From the NCBI GenBank assembly GCA_963713805.1, contig CAVQNF010000013.1, positions 1 to 64,000 of the forward strand: a DNA stretch of 64,000 nt. Direction: 5' to 3'. Below, in pieces: positions 41,040 to 50,595 of the stretch. The translations under genes were made by a program, and so were the position numbers. The DNA is from GAS188 sp963713805. GTDB lineage: Bacteria > Pseudomonadota > Alphaproteobacteria > Rhizobiales > Beijerinckiaceae. The notes below the pieces were generated by a model. It was not told where the DNA came from. It saw nothing but the letters and a program-made list of their open reading frames with translations, and did no database searches. Position 1 is the first letter of the stretch; every line of letters begins with the position of its first letter.

Positions 41040-41603
41040 ATGATGCTCGGCGCATTGCGGCTCGACACGCCGCGCGCCGATTGGCTCTCCTCCTATGCGC
41101 AAGCCCTGGAGAAAGGCTGGTCGCCGGACAATACCGGAATGTCAGCGCCGAGCAGCTCTCGGCCTTGCGCACCGACGCTTCCGCGTTCCTCGCCTCGCTC
41201 GTTGCCCAGGGAGGGGTGATCACGCTTCCTGACGGCAGCACGCGGCCGAAGCTGCCGTTCATCAGGCTCTGGCTGTGGGACGGCGAATTCTGCGGCACGA
41301 TCGCGCTTCGCTGGCAAGAAGGAACGGACGCACTGCCCGCCCATGTGCTCGGTCACGTCGGCTACGCGATCGTGCCGTGGAAGCGCGGGCGCGGCTATGC
41401 GAGCGAGGCGTTGCGCGTCATGCTGGAACGGGCGCGTGCGGTCGGGCTCGGGCGTGTCGAAATCACGACCGATCGGGAGAACGAGGCTTCCCGCCGCGTG
41501 ATCGAGAAGAATGGCGGCCGCCTCGTCGGAGAGTTCGTCAATGAAGCCTATGGCCCCGATCCTCGCCTGCGCTACGCGGTGCTGCTGAAGAGACACATCA
41601 TGA
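41040..41603 (+). CDS. GNAT N-acetyltransferase (frameshifted; reads into the next gene)
   Basis: About 187 residues. ATG at 41040: MMLGALRLDTPRADWLSSYA, then after an extra G near 41135, NVSAEQLSALRTDASAFLAS, FIRLWLWDGEFCGTIALRWQ, LGHVGYAIVPWKRGRGYASE (acetyl-CoA loop R-G-R-G-Y-A), and EITTDRENEASRRVIEKNGG. The frame then runs without a stop into the Ldh2 gene (LLKRHIMTKMILS). An ATGA overlap at 41600-41603 would end this gene in a neighbouring frame, so a base error probably hides the stop. An acetyltransferase within a catabolic operon is unexpected. Confidence 0.78.
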
Positions 41604-42596
41604 CGAAGATGATCCTCTCGCTCGCCGCGCTCGAGAACCGCGTGGCCGAAGCCTTCGAGCGCGGCGGCGCCTCTCCCACGAATGCGCGCTCGGTGGCGCA
41701 AGCGCTCGTCGCGGCCGAGGCCGATGGGCTCGAAGGGCATGGTCTTGCGCGCCTGCCGAGCTATCTCGACATGTTGCGGACCGGCAAGGTCGACGGCCGC
41801 GCCGTGCCTCGAAGCAGCCGGCCGCGCCCCGCCGTTCTCTCGGTCGACGCGGCGCTCGGCTTCGCCTACCCGGCGATCGACCTCGCCATCGCCGAGCTTC
41901 CGGCGGTTGCCCGAGAGACGGGCGTCGCCGCCGCGCCGATCCGGCGCTCGAACCACTGCGGCGTCACCGGCCATCACGCCGAGCGCCTCGCCGAAAGCGG
42001 CCTCGTCGCGCTCGTCTTCGCCAATACGCCGAGCGCCATCGCGCCCTGGGGCGGATCCGAGCCCGCCTTCGGCACCAATCCGATCGCTTTCGCGGCGCCG
42101 CTCCTTGGCCGCGCGCCCGTGGTCGTCGATCTTTCGGTCTCCAAGGTGGCGCGCGGCAACATCATCGCGGCGAAGCGCAAGGGCGAGCCCATCCCGAAAG
42201 GCTGGGCGCTCGACGCGCAAGGCCGCGAGACGACCGATCCCGACGCCGCGCTCGCCGGCACCATGGTGCCGATGGCCGATGCCAAGGGCGCGGCGCTCGC
42301 CTTCATGGTCGAGACGCTCGCCGCCTGCCTCGTCGGCGCGAATCTCGCCTTCGAGGCCTCGACCTTCTTTGACGGCAAGGGACCGCCGCCGGAGACCGGG
42401 CAACTCATCATCGCCATCGATCCGGCGGGCTTCGGCCACGCGCGTTTCGGCGAGCGCATGGCGGCGCTGTGCGCCCGGATCGAAGGACAGGAAGGCGCGC
42501 GCCTTCCGGGTGCGCGGCGGCTGCGCCTTGCGCGAAGCGGCGCGGCGAGACGGGATCAAGGTCGGCGAGGAGCTGCTGCGGGCGATCGACGCCTGA
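41600..42596 (+). CDS. Ldh2-family malate/L-lactate/sulfolactate-type dehydrogenase (one frameshift)
   Basis: NAD(P)-dependent 2-hydroxy-acid dehydrogenase of the non-Rossmann Ldh2 family (ComC, YiaK, malate dehydrogenase MDH2), about 330 residues. MTKMILSLAALENRVAEAFE, then GLEGHGLARLPSYLDMLRTG, AAPIRRSNHCGVTGHHAERL (conserved S-N-H-x-G), GLVALVFANTPSAIAPWGGS, FGTNPIAFAAPLLGRAPVVV and DLSVSKVARGNIIAAKRKGE. After a break near 42495 it ends AARRDGIKVGEELLRAIDA. Next to a SuyAB-like pair this could be a ComC-type (R)-sulfolactate dehydrogenase; next to sugar-acid enzymes, a 2,3-diketogulonate-type reductase. Not resolvable here. Confidence 0.86.
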
Positions 42597-42677
42597 TCTC
42601 ACGCGAACGCGGGGCGCATCCGCTTGAGCCTATCCCGCGGCTGTGCGAGACATTCTGTCTCCACCGGGAATGGAAGC

Positions 42678-43832
42678 ATGAGCCTCTATGAACTCGCGCC
42701 GACGCCGCATATCACGGCCGGCGCCGGCGCCCGCGGAGCGCTCGGCGGGCTTGCGGCTTCCCTCGTGGGCCCGAAGGCGAACGCCATCCTGGTCGCCGAT
42801 CCGGGCCTCGAAGCGACCGGCATGATCGACGAGATCGCAAGAGCCTGTCAGCAAAACCTTGGGCGCGGTCGGAGCTCTTTTCCGCCTTTTCCGGCGATCC
42901 CACCATCGCGCAGACGGACGCGGCCGCGAACCTGGCGCGCGAGAGCGGAGCCGGCGTCATCGTCGCGCTCGGCGGCGGCTCGGCGCTCGATCTCGGCAAG
43001 GCCGTCGCGGCCATCGCGGGCGAGAGCGGCTCCGCCCTCGAGTATGAATTGGGCAGGCGCGATTTCCCGGCAAGGCGGCTTCCGGCGATCTGCGTCCCCA
43101 CCACCTCGGGCACCGGCTCGGAGACGACGCGCACGGCGGTGCTCACGCGCGCCGACGGCGCCAAGACCTGGCTCTGGGGCGATGCGGTGAAGGCCGCCGA
43201 GGTGGTGCTCGATCCGGAGCTCACGATCAGCCTGCCGGCCGCGCTCACCGCCGCGACCGGCATCGACGCGCTCGTCCACGCGGTCGAGGCCGCCACCAAC
43301 CGCAACGCCAATGCGGCGAACAACCTCTATGCCCATGCGGCGATCGGGCTCGTCGCTCGCCATCTCGAGCGCGCCGTGTCGCATCCAAGCGACCTCTGCC
43401 GCGCGCGAGGGGGTGCAGCGCGCCGCGATGCTCGCGGGCATCGCCATCGACAATGCCGGCACCGGCATCGCCCACAACATCGGCCACGCCATGGGCTCGC
43501 TGCGCAAGATCCATCATGGCCGCGCGGTCGGCGTCGCCTTGCTGGCCGCGCTTCCCTGGAACATCGAGAAGGACGACGGGCGATACGCTGCCTGCGCCGG
43601 CGCCATGGGCGCGAAGCCCACGGCGAAGGCTTTCGTCGAGGCCTATGAGCGGCTCTTGCGCGCTTGCGGCATCGCGGTTTCCGTGGCGGAGGAATTCGCC
43701 GGCGTGTCGCCCGAACGCCTCGCCCGGCAGATGGTCCGTCCGGAAAACGCCTCGATGCGGGCCGCGAACGCGCGCGAGACGAGCGAGGGCGATCTCTTGT
43801 TCCTCGCCGAGCGCGTGCTCGGCCAAGCCTGA
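42678..43832 (+). CDS. Iron-containing alcohol dehydrogenase (two frameshifts)
   Basis: Group III metal-dependent dehydrogenase, about 383 residues. ATG at 42678: MSLYELAPTPHITAGAGARG. After a break near 42855, ESGAGVIVALGGGSALDLGK (nucleotide loop GGGSxxD), AICVPTTSGTGSETTRTAVL and ALTAATGIDALVHAVEAATN. After one near 43400, AMLAGIAIDNAGTGIAHNIG, then HAMGSLRKIHHGRAVGVALL. The metal-binding histidines (D-A-L-V-H, H-N-I-G-H and H-H-G) are present. It may reduce or oxidise a lactaldehyde-, hydroxyaldehyde- or sulfo-aldehyde-type intermediate of the operon. 55 bases separate it from the dehydratase gene. Confidence 0.9.
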
Positions 43833-43886
43833 TCCTCTGTCGCGAACGGCCCACCATGACCGTGACGAATGTTCTGGGAAAGAACG

Positions 43887-45022
43887 ATGACCGACGCTTC
43901 CGTCCCGAAAGTCACGATCACCTCGATCGAGATCACCCAGCATCGCCTCGCCTTCGATCCGCCCTTCCATGCGAGCTGGGACACCAAGCCCCGGCACCAT
44001 TGGGACGCGACGATCGTGCGCGTTCACACCGATGCCGGCTTGACCGGCGTGGGCTCGGGCGATCTGATGCTCGGATTTGCCGGCCATGAGCATTTGTTCG
44101 TCGGGCCAGGACGCGCTCGCGATCGAGCGGCACTGGCGCATCCTCAACAACATCAGCTTCCACTACGGGCGTTGCTGGCCGCTCGACCTCGCGCTCTGGG
44201 ATCTCGCCGGCAAGATCACCCGCCAGCCCTGCTGGAAATTGCTCGGCGGCCTGTCGGACCGCGTGCGCGCCTATGCCTCTTCCGGCACGCTGCGCGAGCC
44301 CGCGATGCTCGCCGACGCGGCCGAGGCCTATCTGGCGCGCGGCTTCGGAGCGATGAAGATCCGCTTTCATCGCGGCGATTGGCGAAAGGACATCAGGGCG
44401 CTCGAGGCCGTGCGGCAACGTGTCGGCATGGGCTTCGAGCTGATGGTCGATTGCAATCAGGGCTGGCGCTCGCCGCAGGACACTTATCCGCCCTGGTCGC
44501 TCAAGGACGCCGTCACGGTCGCGCGCGAGCTCGAGAAGCTCGGCGTCTATTGGATGGAGGAGCCGCTGCATCGCGGCGACCGGGAGGGCATGCGGCGCTT
44601 GCGCGACATGACCGATGTGCGCATCGCCGGCGGCGAGATGACGCGCGAGCTCTACGAGTTCCGCGACCTGATCGTTGAAGGCGCGCTCGACGTGCTGCAG
44701 CCGGACGTCGCGCTGGTCGGCGGGATCACCGGGTTGCGCCGCGTCGGCCAGATGGCGGCCGATCACAATCTCGTGTTCACGCCGCACACCTGGACCAATG
44801 GCATGGGCGTGATGGCGAATGCCCAGCTCGTTGCCGGCATGGCGGACGCACCTTTCCTCGAATTTCCCGTACGATCCGCCCGAATGGGGGCTCGACCGGC
44901 GCGACTACATGCTCGCCATTCCGCTGGACGTCGACCCGAACGGGTATATCCTTCTGCCGGACCGACCCGGCATGGGATATGAGCTCGCCGAGGACGTGTT
45001 GAGAAAGACGAGGCTCGGCTGA
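43887..45022 (+). CDS. Mandelate racemase/muconate lactonizing enzyme family protein (acid-sugar dehydratase-like; two frameshifts)
   Basis: Enolase-superfamily enzyme, about 378 residues. Cap domain: MTDASVPKVTITSIEITQHR, WDATIVRVHTDAGLTGVGSG. After a break near 44098, WPLDLALWDLAGKITRQPCW and LLGGLSDRVRAYASSGTLRE. Barrel: FGAMKIRFHRGDW (K-x-R base), ELMVDCNQGWRSP (metal Asp), YWMEEPLHRGD (metal Glu), RIAGGEMTRELYEF (metal Glu), TPHTWTNGMGVMANAQLVAG (acid/base His). After a break near 44868 the tail RDYMLAIPLDVDPNGYILLP. The K-x-R plus His pair points to a mandelate-racemase-type acid-sugar dehydratase. Specificity is open. Confidence 0.88.
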
Positions 45023-45068
45023 CGGGCGCCGTCCGGCGCGAACCGCGGATCAGTTCAAGGAGAACGGC

Positions 45069-46716
45069 ATGTTCGGGTTGCGAAACAACAATGGCGGCAA
45101 GCTCCACTCCGCCGTGCCGGAATTTTGCGACGAGGTCGTGAAGGGCGCGATCTCGAAGCGCGAGTTCTTGCGCACCGTCGCGCTCCTCGGCGTCGCCGTG
45201 CCGAGCGCCAAGGCGTTCCTCGCCTCGACGGTCGGGCTCGACGGCCTTTCCCTGGTCTCGCCGGCCATGGCGCAAGGGACGCCGAAATCCGGCGGCACCT
45301 TGCGCTTCGCGACGGTCGTCCAGGAGATCACCGATCCGGCGATCATCACCTGGATCGAGGCTTCCGACATGTTCCGAAATTCGCTCGAATATCTCGTCGA
45401 GGTCGACGCCGACAATGTGACGAAGCCGTTCCTCGCCGAGAGCTGGCAGCCGAACGAGGACCTCACCGCCTGGCGCTTCAAGCTGCGTCCGGCAAGTGAA
45501 ATGGTCGAACGGCGATGACTTCACCACCGATGACGTCGAGTTCAACTTCAAGCGCTGGACCTCGCCGCAGTCGAAGTCGAGCATGAAGACGACGTTCAAG
45601 TCGATGACGGGTTTCGAGAAGCACAATCCGCTCGAATTCACCGTGCATCTCTCGGCGCCGCTGCTCACCGTGCCGGAATCGCTCTATGCCTATAACGGCC
45701 CGATGCTGCACCGGAGATTCGAGGAGGAGGGCGGCAATTGGCCGAAGAATCCGATCGGCACGGGACCTTTCGAGCTCACGAGCTATGCGGTCGCGCAGCA
45801 TTGCAACTTCAAGCGGCGCGACGGCTATTGGGGCAAGCCCGCGTATCTCGACGCGATCGAATACATCAACATCGGCAATGATTACCAGGCTCAGCTCGCC
45901 GCGCTCGTCGCCGGCCAGGTCGATGTGCTCTATCGCATCGGCGTGTCCGAGCTCGACCTCGTGGCCAAGCTTCCCAATGTCAAGCTGTTGCGCGGCCCCG
46001 CCGCCAACACGCTGTGCATCCGGATGAAGCCCGCCGAGAAGCCTTTCGACGACATCCGTGTACGCAAGGCCGTGGTGCTCGCGGCGGACAATCAGAAGAT
46101 GCTCGACATCGCCGTGCGCGGCGTCGGCGTCGTCGCGGAGAACCATCACGTGGCGCCCTTCCAGCCCGAATATGCGAAGCTGCCGCCGCTCAAGCGCGAC
46201 GTGGCGCAGGCAAAGCAGCTTCTGGCCGACGCCGGCTACAAGGACGGCATCGACCTCGAGCTGACGCTCGGCAACACGCAAGGCGTCTGGGAGCAGGACA
46301 CCGCCCAGGTGCTGCAGCAAAATCTCGCCGAGGCGGGGATCAGGCTGAAGCTCAACGTCATCCCGGCGGCGCAGTTCTGGCCGATCTGGACCAAGGTGCC
46401 CTTCGGCATGACCTATTGGGCGCATCGCCCGCTCGGCGTCATGACGCTCGATCTCGCCTATCGCTCGGGCGCTGCCTGGAACGAGTCCGGTTTCTCCGAT
46501 CCCGAATTCGACAAGGCGCTCGATCAGGCGATGGCGCTCGTCGATCCGAAGAAGCGCGCCGTGCCCATGGCGGCTTGCGAGAAGATCCTGCAGGACGCCT
46601 GCATCATGGTGCAGCCCTTCTGGCACGACAAGATGACCGTGGTGGCGAACAAGGTGCAGAACTTCCGCGCCCACCCCGCCGACTACTACAAGATGCACGA
46701 AGTCTGGATGTTGTGA
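45069..46716 (+). CDS. ABC transporter substrate-binding protein, family 5, without its permeases (one frameshift)
   Basis: About 548 residues. Leader: AISKREFLRTVALLGVAVPS with S-K-R-E-F-L, a Tat-like but single-arginine signal, followed by SPAMAQ as a cleavage region. Mature: PKSGGTLRFATVVQEITDPA, SWQPNEDLTAWRFKLRPA, then after a break near 45492, WSNGDDFTTDDVEFNFKRWT, NPIGTGPFELTSYAVAQHCN, AALVAGQVDVLYRIGVSELD and IRVRKAVVLAADNQKMLDIA. It ends the catabolic operon; the next gene is hrpB, so partner permeases and ATPases must be elsewhere. It presumably captures the operon's substrate. Confidence 0.9.
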
Positions 46717-46753
46717 GGCTTACGCGGCACGTGCTTGTCATTTGCCCCCGCTC

Positions 46754-46850
46754 GTCCCCGCGGAGGCGGGGACCCAGCACTTTTCGCTCTTTCGTTGCAA
46801 GCCTGGAGTTCCCGCTTTTCCGGGAATGCGCGGAAATGAGGGAATCCAGG
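46754..46850. repeat. Double-hairpin intergenic repeat
   Basis: GTCCCCGC-GGAG-GCGGGGAC (46754-46773) is followed by a larger dyad, CCTGGAGTTCCC (46802-46813) with GGGAATCCAGG (46840-46850). This 'CCCGC..GCGGG..GGAATCCAG' layout is a common alphaproteobacterial repeat type. It lies just upstream of hrpB and makes that gene's true start hard to see. Confidence 0.65.
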
Positions 46851-46933
46851 CTTTCAGCGAAGGCCGAAAAGCGCGGGTCCCGACACGGCACGGAAGCGAA
46901 GCCGCGAAGCGACCTGTCGCCACCCCGGACCCG

Positions 46934-49470
46934 ATAGCCATTCGCGAGGTCGAGGACACACCGCTTCCGATCGAGGAGCGCCTGCCGGAAATCCTGGCGG
47001 CGTTGCGTGGGCGCCCCAACGCCGTGATCGTCGCGCCGACGGGCGCGGGCAAGACGACGCGCGTGCCCTTGGCGCTTCTCGACGAGCCGTGGACGCAAGG
47101 GCGGCGCCTTCTTCTCCTCGAGCCGCGCCGGCTCGCGGCCCGCGCCGCGGCCTCGCGCATGGCGATGCTTCGCGGCGAGGACGTCGGCGGGACCGTGGGC
47201 TTGCGCATGCGGCTCGGTTCGCGCGTCTCGCGCGACACCCGCCTCGAAGTCGTGACGGAAGGCGTGTTCACGCGCCTCATCCTCGACGATCCCTCGCTCG
47301 CCGGCGTCGCGGCCGTGATCTTCGACGAGTTCCACGAGCGCTCGCTCGATGCCGATTTTGGTCTCGCGCTGGCGCTCGACGCGCAGGCCGGGTTGCGCGA
47401 GGATTTGCGGCTCATCGCCATGTCCGCGACCCTCGACGGCGCGCGCGTCGCGACCCTCCTCGGCGACGCACCGGTCATCGTCAGCGAAGGCAGCGCTTTC
47501 CCGGTCGAGACGCGCCACGTCGGCCGTCCCGCGGGCGAGCGAATCGAGGAGGCCGTGACGCGCCTGTGCCTGCGGGCTCTCGCGCGAAGAGCAGGGCGGC
47601 GTTCTGGTCTTCCTGCCCGGGCAGGGAGAGATCGCGCGCGTGAAGGAACGGCTCGAGGAGCGCCTCGGCGCGCATCAAGACCTCGACATCCTGCCGTTGC
47701 ACGGCGGGCTCGATCCCGAAAGCCAGGACCGCGCCGTCGGGCCCTCCTTGCCCGGACGACGCAAGCTCGTGCTCTCGACCTCGATCGCCGAGACGAGCCT
47801 CACCCTCGCGGATATCCGCGTCGTCGTCGATTGCGGCCTTTCGCGCGTTCCGGTCTACGAGCCCGATGTCGGACTGACGCGGCTCGAGACCATCCGCGTC
47901 TCGCGCGCCTCCGCCGATCAGCGGCGCGGGCGCGCCGGCAGGACGAGCCCCGGCGTCTGCTACCGGCTGTGGGACGAGGCGGCGACCGTGTCGCTTGCGG
48001 CCTTCGCGGCGCCCGAAATCCTCAACGCCGATTTATCGGGCCTCCTGCTCGATTGCGCCGCCTGGGGCGTCGGCGATCCGATGCGCCTCAAATTCCTCGA
48101 TCCCCCGCCGCGCGCCGCTCTCGCGGAAGCTTCGAAGCTCCTCGTCGATCTCGGGGCGCTCGATACCGAGCATCGCCTGACCGACGAGGGAAGGGCCATG
48201 CGCGCCCTGCCGTTGCCGCCCCGCATCGCGCGCCTGTTGCTCGAGGCAGCTCGTCTCGAGGCCGCCGACAGGGGTGCCGGGATCGCGGCCCTTCTCGTCG
48301 AACGCGGGCTCGGGGGTGCCTCGGCCGATCTTGCGGAACGTCTCGAGCAATTCGCGCGCGACCGCTCGGAGCGGGCTCGCGCCATGCGCGGGCTGGCGGC
48401 CGGCTGGGCGAGGACGGCGAATGCGGCTGTGCGTGTCGAAGCGAAGGCGATGGCCGATAGTCACGACCGTGGTGGCGAACCGCCTTCGCCCGGCCTTTTG
48501 CTCGCGCTCGCCTATCCCGAACGCATCGCCAAGGCGCGCGGCCGAAAGGGTGAATACCTTCTCGCCAACGGCCGCGCCGCCGCGCTCGATCCGGCCGATC
48601 CCATGACCCGAGCCCCCTTTCTCGCCGTCGCCGAGATCACCGGACGCGCCGCCGCGGCGCGCATCCTTCTCGCCGCATCGATCGAGAAGAGCGAGATCGA
48701 AGCCGGGTTCGCCTCGCGCATCGAGCTTCGCGACAGCTTGGCGTTCGACGCCGCGGCCCGCGCCTTGCGCCGCAGGCGCCAGCGTCGGCTGGGCGCGCTC
48801 CTTCTCGACGATGCGCCCGCTCCGGTCGCGCCGGATGAAGCGACGGCGGTCGCGCTCGCCGAGGGCGCGGCGGCGCTCGGGATCGACAAGCTGCCCTGGA
48901 CGGAGGAGCTTCGGCGCTGGCGAGGGCGCGTGATGTTCCTGCGCAAGGCGCGAGACCCGAAAGGGTGAGGAAAACCCGTGGCCCGATCTTTCGGATCGCG
49001 CCCTTGCCGAGGATGCCGCGCGTTGGCTCGCGCCCTTTCTCCTCGGCAAGACGACGCTTGCCGAGATGGGTGCCGGCGACCTGGCTCTCGCGCTCCGGGC
49101 GCTGTTGCCTTTCGATCTCGCTCGGCGGCTCGAAGAGGAAGCGCCCTCCCATTTCGATGCGCCTTCGGGCTCGCGTCTGCCGATCGAATACGGCGAGGAG
49201 GGTGCCTCGCTCGCGGTGCGAGTGCAGGAATTATTCGGGCTGCGCGAACACCCGCGCGTCGCTCGAGGCCAGGCGGCCTTGGTGCTGCATCTTTTGTCGC
49301 CCGCGCATCGGCCGATCCAGATCACGACCGATCTTCCAGGCTTCTGGCGCGGCTCCTGGGCGCAGGTGCGTTCGCAGATGCGAGGCCGCTATCCCAAGCA
49401 CCCCTGGCCTGAGGATCCGCTCTCGGCACCGGCGACGAAGCGGGTCAAGCCGCGCACGCCGAAAAGGTGA
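46934..49470 (+). CDS. hrpB: ATP-dependent helicase HrpB (two frameshifts)
   Basis: DEAH-type RNA helicase of the HrpB family, about 845 residues; biological role poorly known. Motifs: NAVIVAPTGAGKTTRVPLAL (Walker A), LEPRRLAARAAASRMA, VIFDEFHERSLDADFGLALA (motif II as DEFH, typical of HrpB), LIAMSATLDG (III), and after a break near 47588, QGGVLVFLPGQGEIARVKER, LVLSTSIAETSLTLADIRVV and DQRRGRAGRTSPGVCYRLWD (VI). After another break near 48950 the HrpB C-terminal domain: DLSDRALAEDAARWLAPFLL, YGEEGASLAVRVQELFGLRE, LSPAHRPIQITTDLPGFWRG, RYPKHPWPEDPL. No ATG is in frame near the natural beginning (IREVEDTPLPIEERLPEILA), so the start is approximate. Confidence 0.92.
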
Positions 49471-49474
49471 GCGG

Positions 49475-49618
49475 AGCGAGTAGCGAGTGGCGAGTAGCGA
49501 GTAGCGAGTGGCGAGTAGCGAGTAGCGAGTAGCAGGAGTAGCGAGGCTCGCTCCTCGCTTCTGACACTCCCCCTTTTCTATTCGCTATTCGCTATTCGCT
49601 ACTCGCTACTCGCCACTT
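49475..49618. repeat. Heptamer array forming a long hairpin between convergent genes
   Basis: About nine copies of AGCGAGT/GGCGAGT (49475-49550) face five inverted copies, CTATTCG and CTACTCG, ending CGCCAC (49578-49617). GTGGCGAGTAGCGAGTAGCG on the left pairs exactly with the right-hand CGCTACTCGCTACTCGCCAC. The array fills the gap between hrpB and the convergent aminotransferase gene. A smaller relative is at 38466. Probably a bidirectional terminator or structural repeat. Confidence 0.85.
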
Positions 49619-49628
49619 CCTCCTCACT

Positions 49629-50573
49629 CTAAGTGAGCCCCTCGACCGGGGTTGCGTGCCAGCCTTCGGCGCGCCGCTTCCAGAAGGTCTCGCGCAGCTT
49701 CATGGAAATCGGACCCGGGCGATCATTCCCCATGATGCGCCCATTGATTCGCGACGCCGGCATGATGCCGCCGGCGGTCGTCGAAAGAAAAATCTCGTCC
49801 GCGTCGAGAACTTCCGCGGCGCTGATCGCCCTGATCCGGTATTCGATGCCGAGGTCATCACAAAGCTCGAAGACCGATTTTCGCGTGATGCCTTCGAGCG
49901 CGCCGCGATTCGGAGAGAGGACCACGCTGTCCTTCACCACGAAGGCGTTGAAGCCCGGCCCCTCCGCGAGGTTGCCGTGAATGTCGAGAAGCACGACATT
50001 GTCCACGCCTTTGTCCTCGCCCTCGAAGAGCGCGCGCGTCAAATCTCCCCAATGGAAATTCTTGACCTTGGGGTCCACGCTCTCGTCCGGGATTCGTGGC
50101 GTGCTCGCGATCATGAGATGGGCGCCGCGCGCTTGAACGTCCTCGGGGATCACCCAGACCCAAGGCACCGCATAAGCCACGACATGGTTCTCGCAGCTTG
50201 ACGGATGGCGCGGTGAACCGGGCCGCGGCACCCCGCGCAAGCAATCCATGGCGACGTAAGCCTCGCGCCTTCCGAGAAGCCGCGCGCATTCGGTGATGAT
50301 CCGCCGAATGTCGTCGATCGTTTCGGCGGGCGCCAGGCGCTTGGCGCGCATGGAGGCTTGAAACCGCTCGAGGTGATCCTCCAGCCGGAAGAAGACACCG
50401 TTCCAGATGCTGACGACGTCATAAGTGACATCGGAGCGCCGATATCCCCAATCGGTGACCGGGATGGTTGCTTCTGCGATGGGAACGAAGCGGCCTCTCG
50501 CATAAGCCGCTCCGGAGGCAAAATCCGAGCGTGGGCGTTCGAGATGGGATCGGTCCAACTGCATGACGGTCAT
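49629..50573 (-). CDS. Class IV PLP aminotransferase (branched-chain/D-amino-acid aminotransferase-like)
   Basis: 314 residues, uninterrupted. MTVMQLDRSHLERPRSDFAS, then GRFVPIAEATIPVTDWGYRR, FRLEDHLERFQASMRAKRLA, HLMIASTPRIPDESVDPKVK (the PLP-binding Lys follows the family pattern in K-x-K-N-F-H-W), NVVLLDIHGNLAEGPGFNAF (substrate-loop E-G), GALEGITRKSVFELCDDLGI and FLSTTAGGIMPASRINGR. The family covers D-alanine and branched-chain aminotransferases and 4-amino-4-deoxychorismate lyase; the gene order with a DAO-type oxidase favours a D- or secondary amino-acid role, but that is weak evidence. A start at 50609 would overlap the upstream gene; 50573 or 50564 is preferred. Confidence 0.88.
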   Translation of the reverse strand: MTVMQLDRSHLERPRSDFASGAAYARGRFVPIAEATIPVTDWGYRRSDVTYDVVSIWNGVFFRLEDHLERFQASMRAKRLAPAETIDDIRRIITECARLLGRREAYVAMDCLRGVPRPGSPRHPSSCENHVVAYAVPWVWVIPEDVQARGAHLMIASTPRIPDESVDPKVKNFHWGDLTRALFEGEDKGVDNVVLLDIHGNLAEGPGFNAFVVKDSVVLSPNRGALEGITRKSVFELCDDLGIEYRIRAISAAEVLDADEIFLSTTAGGIMPASRINGRIMGNDRPGPISMKLRETFWKRRAEGWHATPVEGLT

Positions 50574-50595
50574 CCCTTGTTTGCCGGCGCGCCGG

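Noticed and set aside
46742..46933. N-terminal extension of HrpB
   Set aside because: The frame is open to 46742 but translates a hairpin repeat and adds about 64 residues absent from the family.
49475..49618. CRISPR array
   Set aside because: The repeated units are only seven bases and directly adjacent, with no unique spacers and no cas genes nearby; the right half is the inverted complement of the left.
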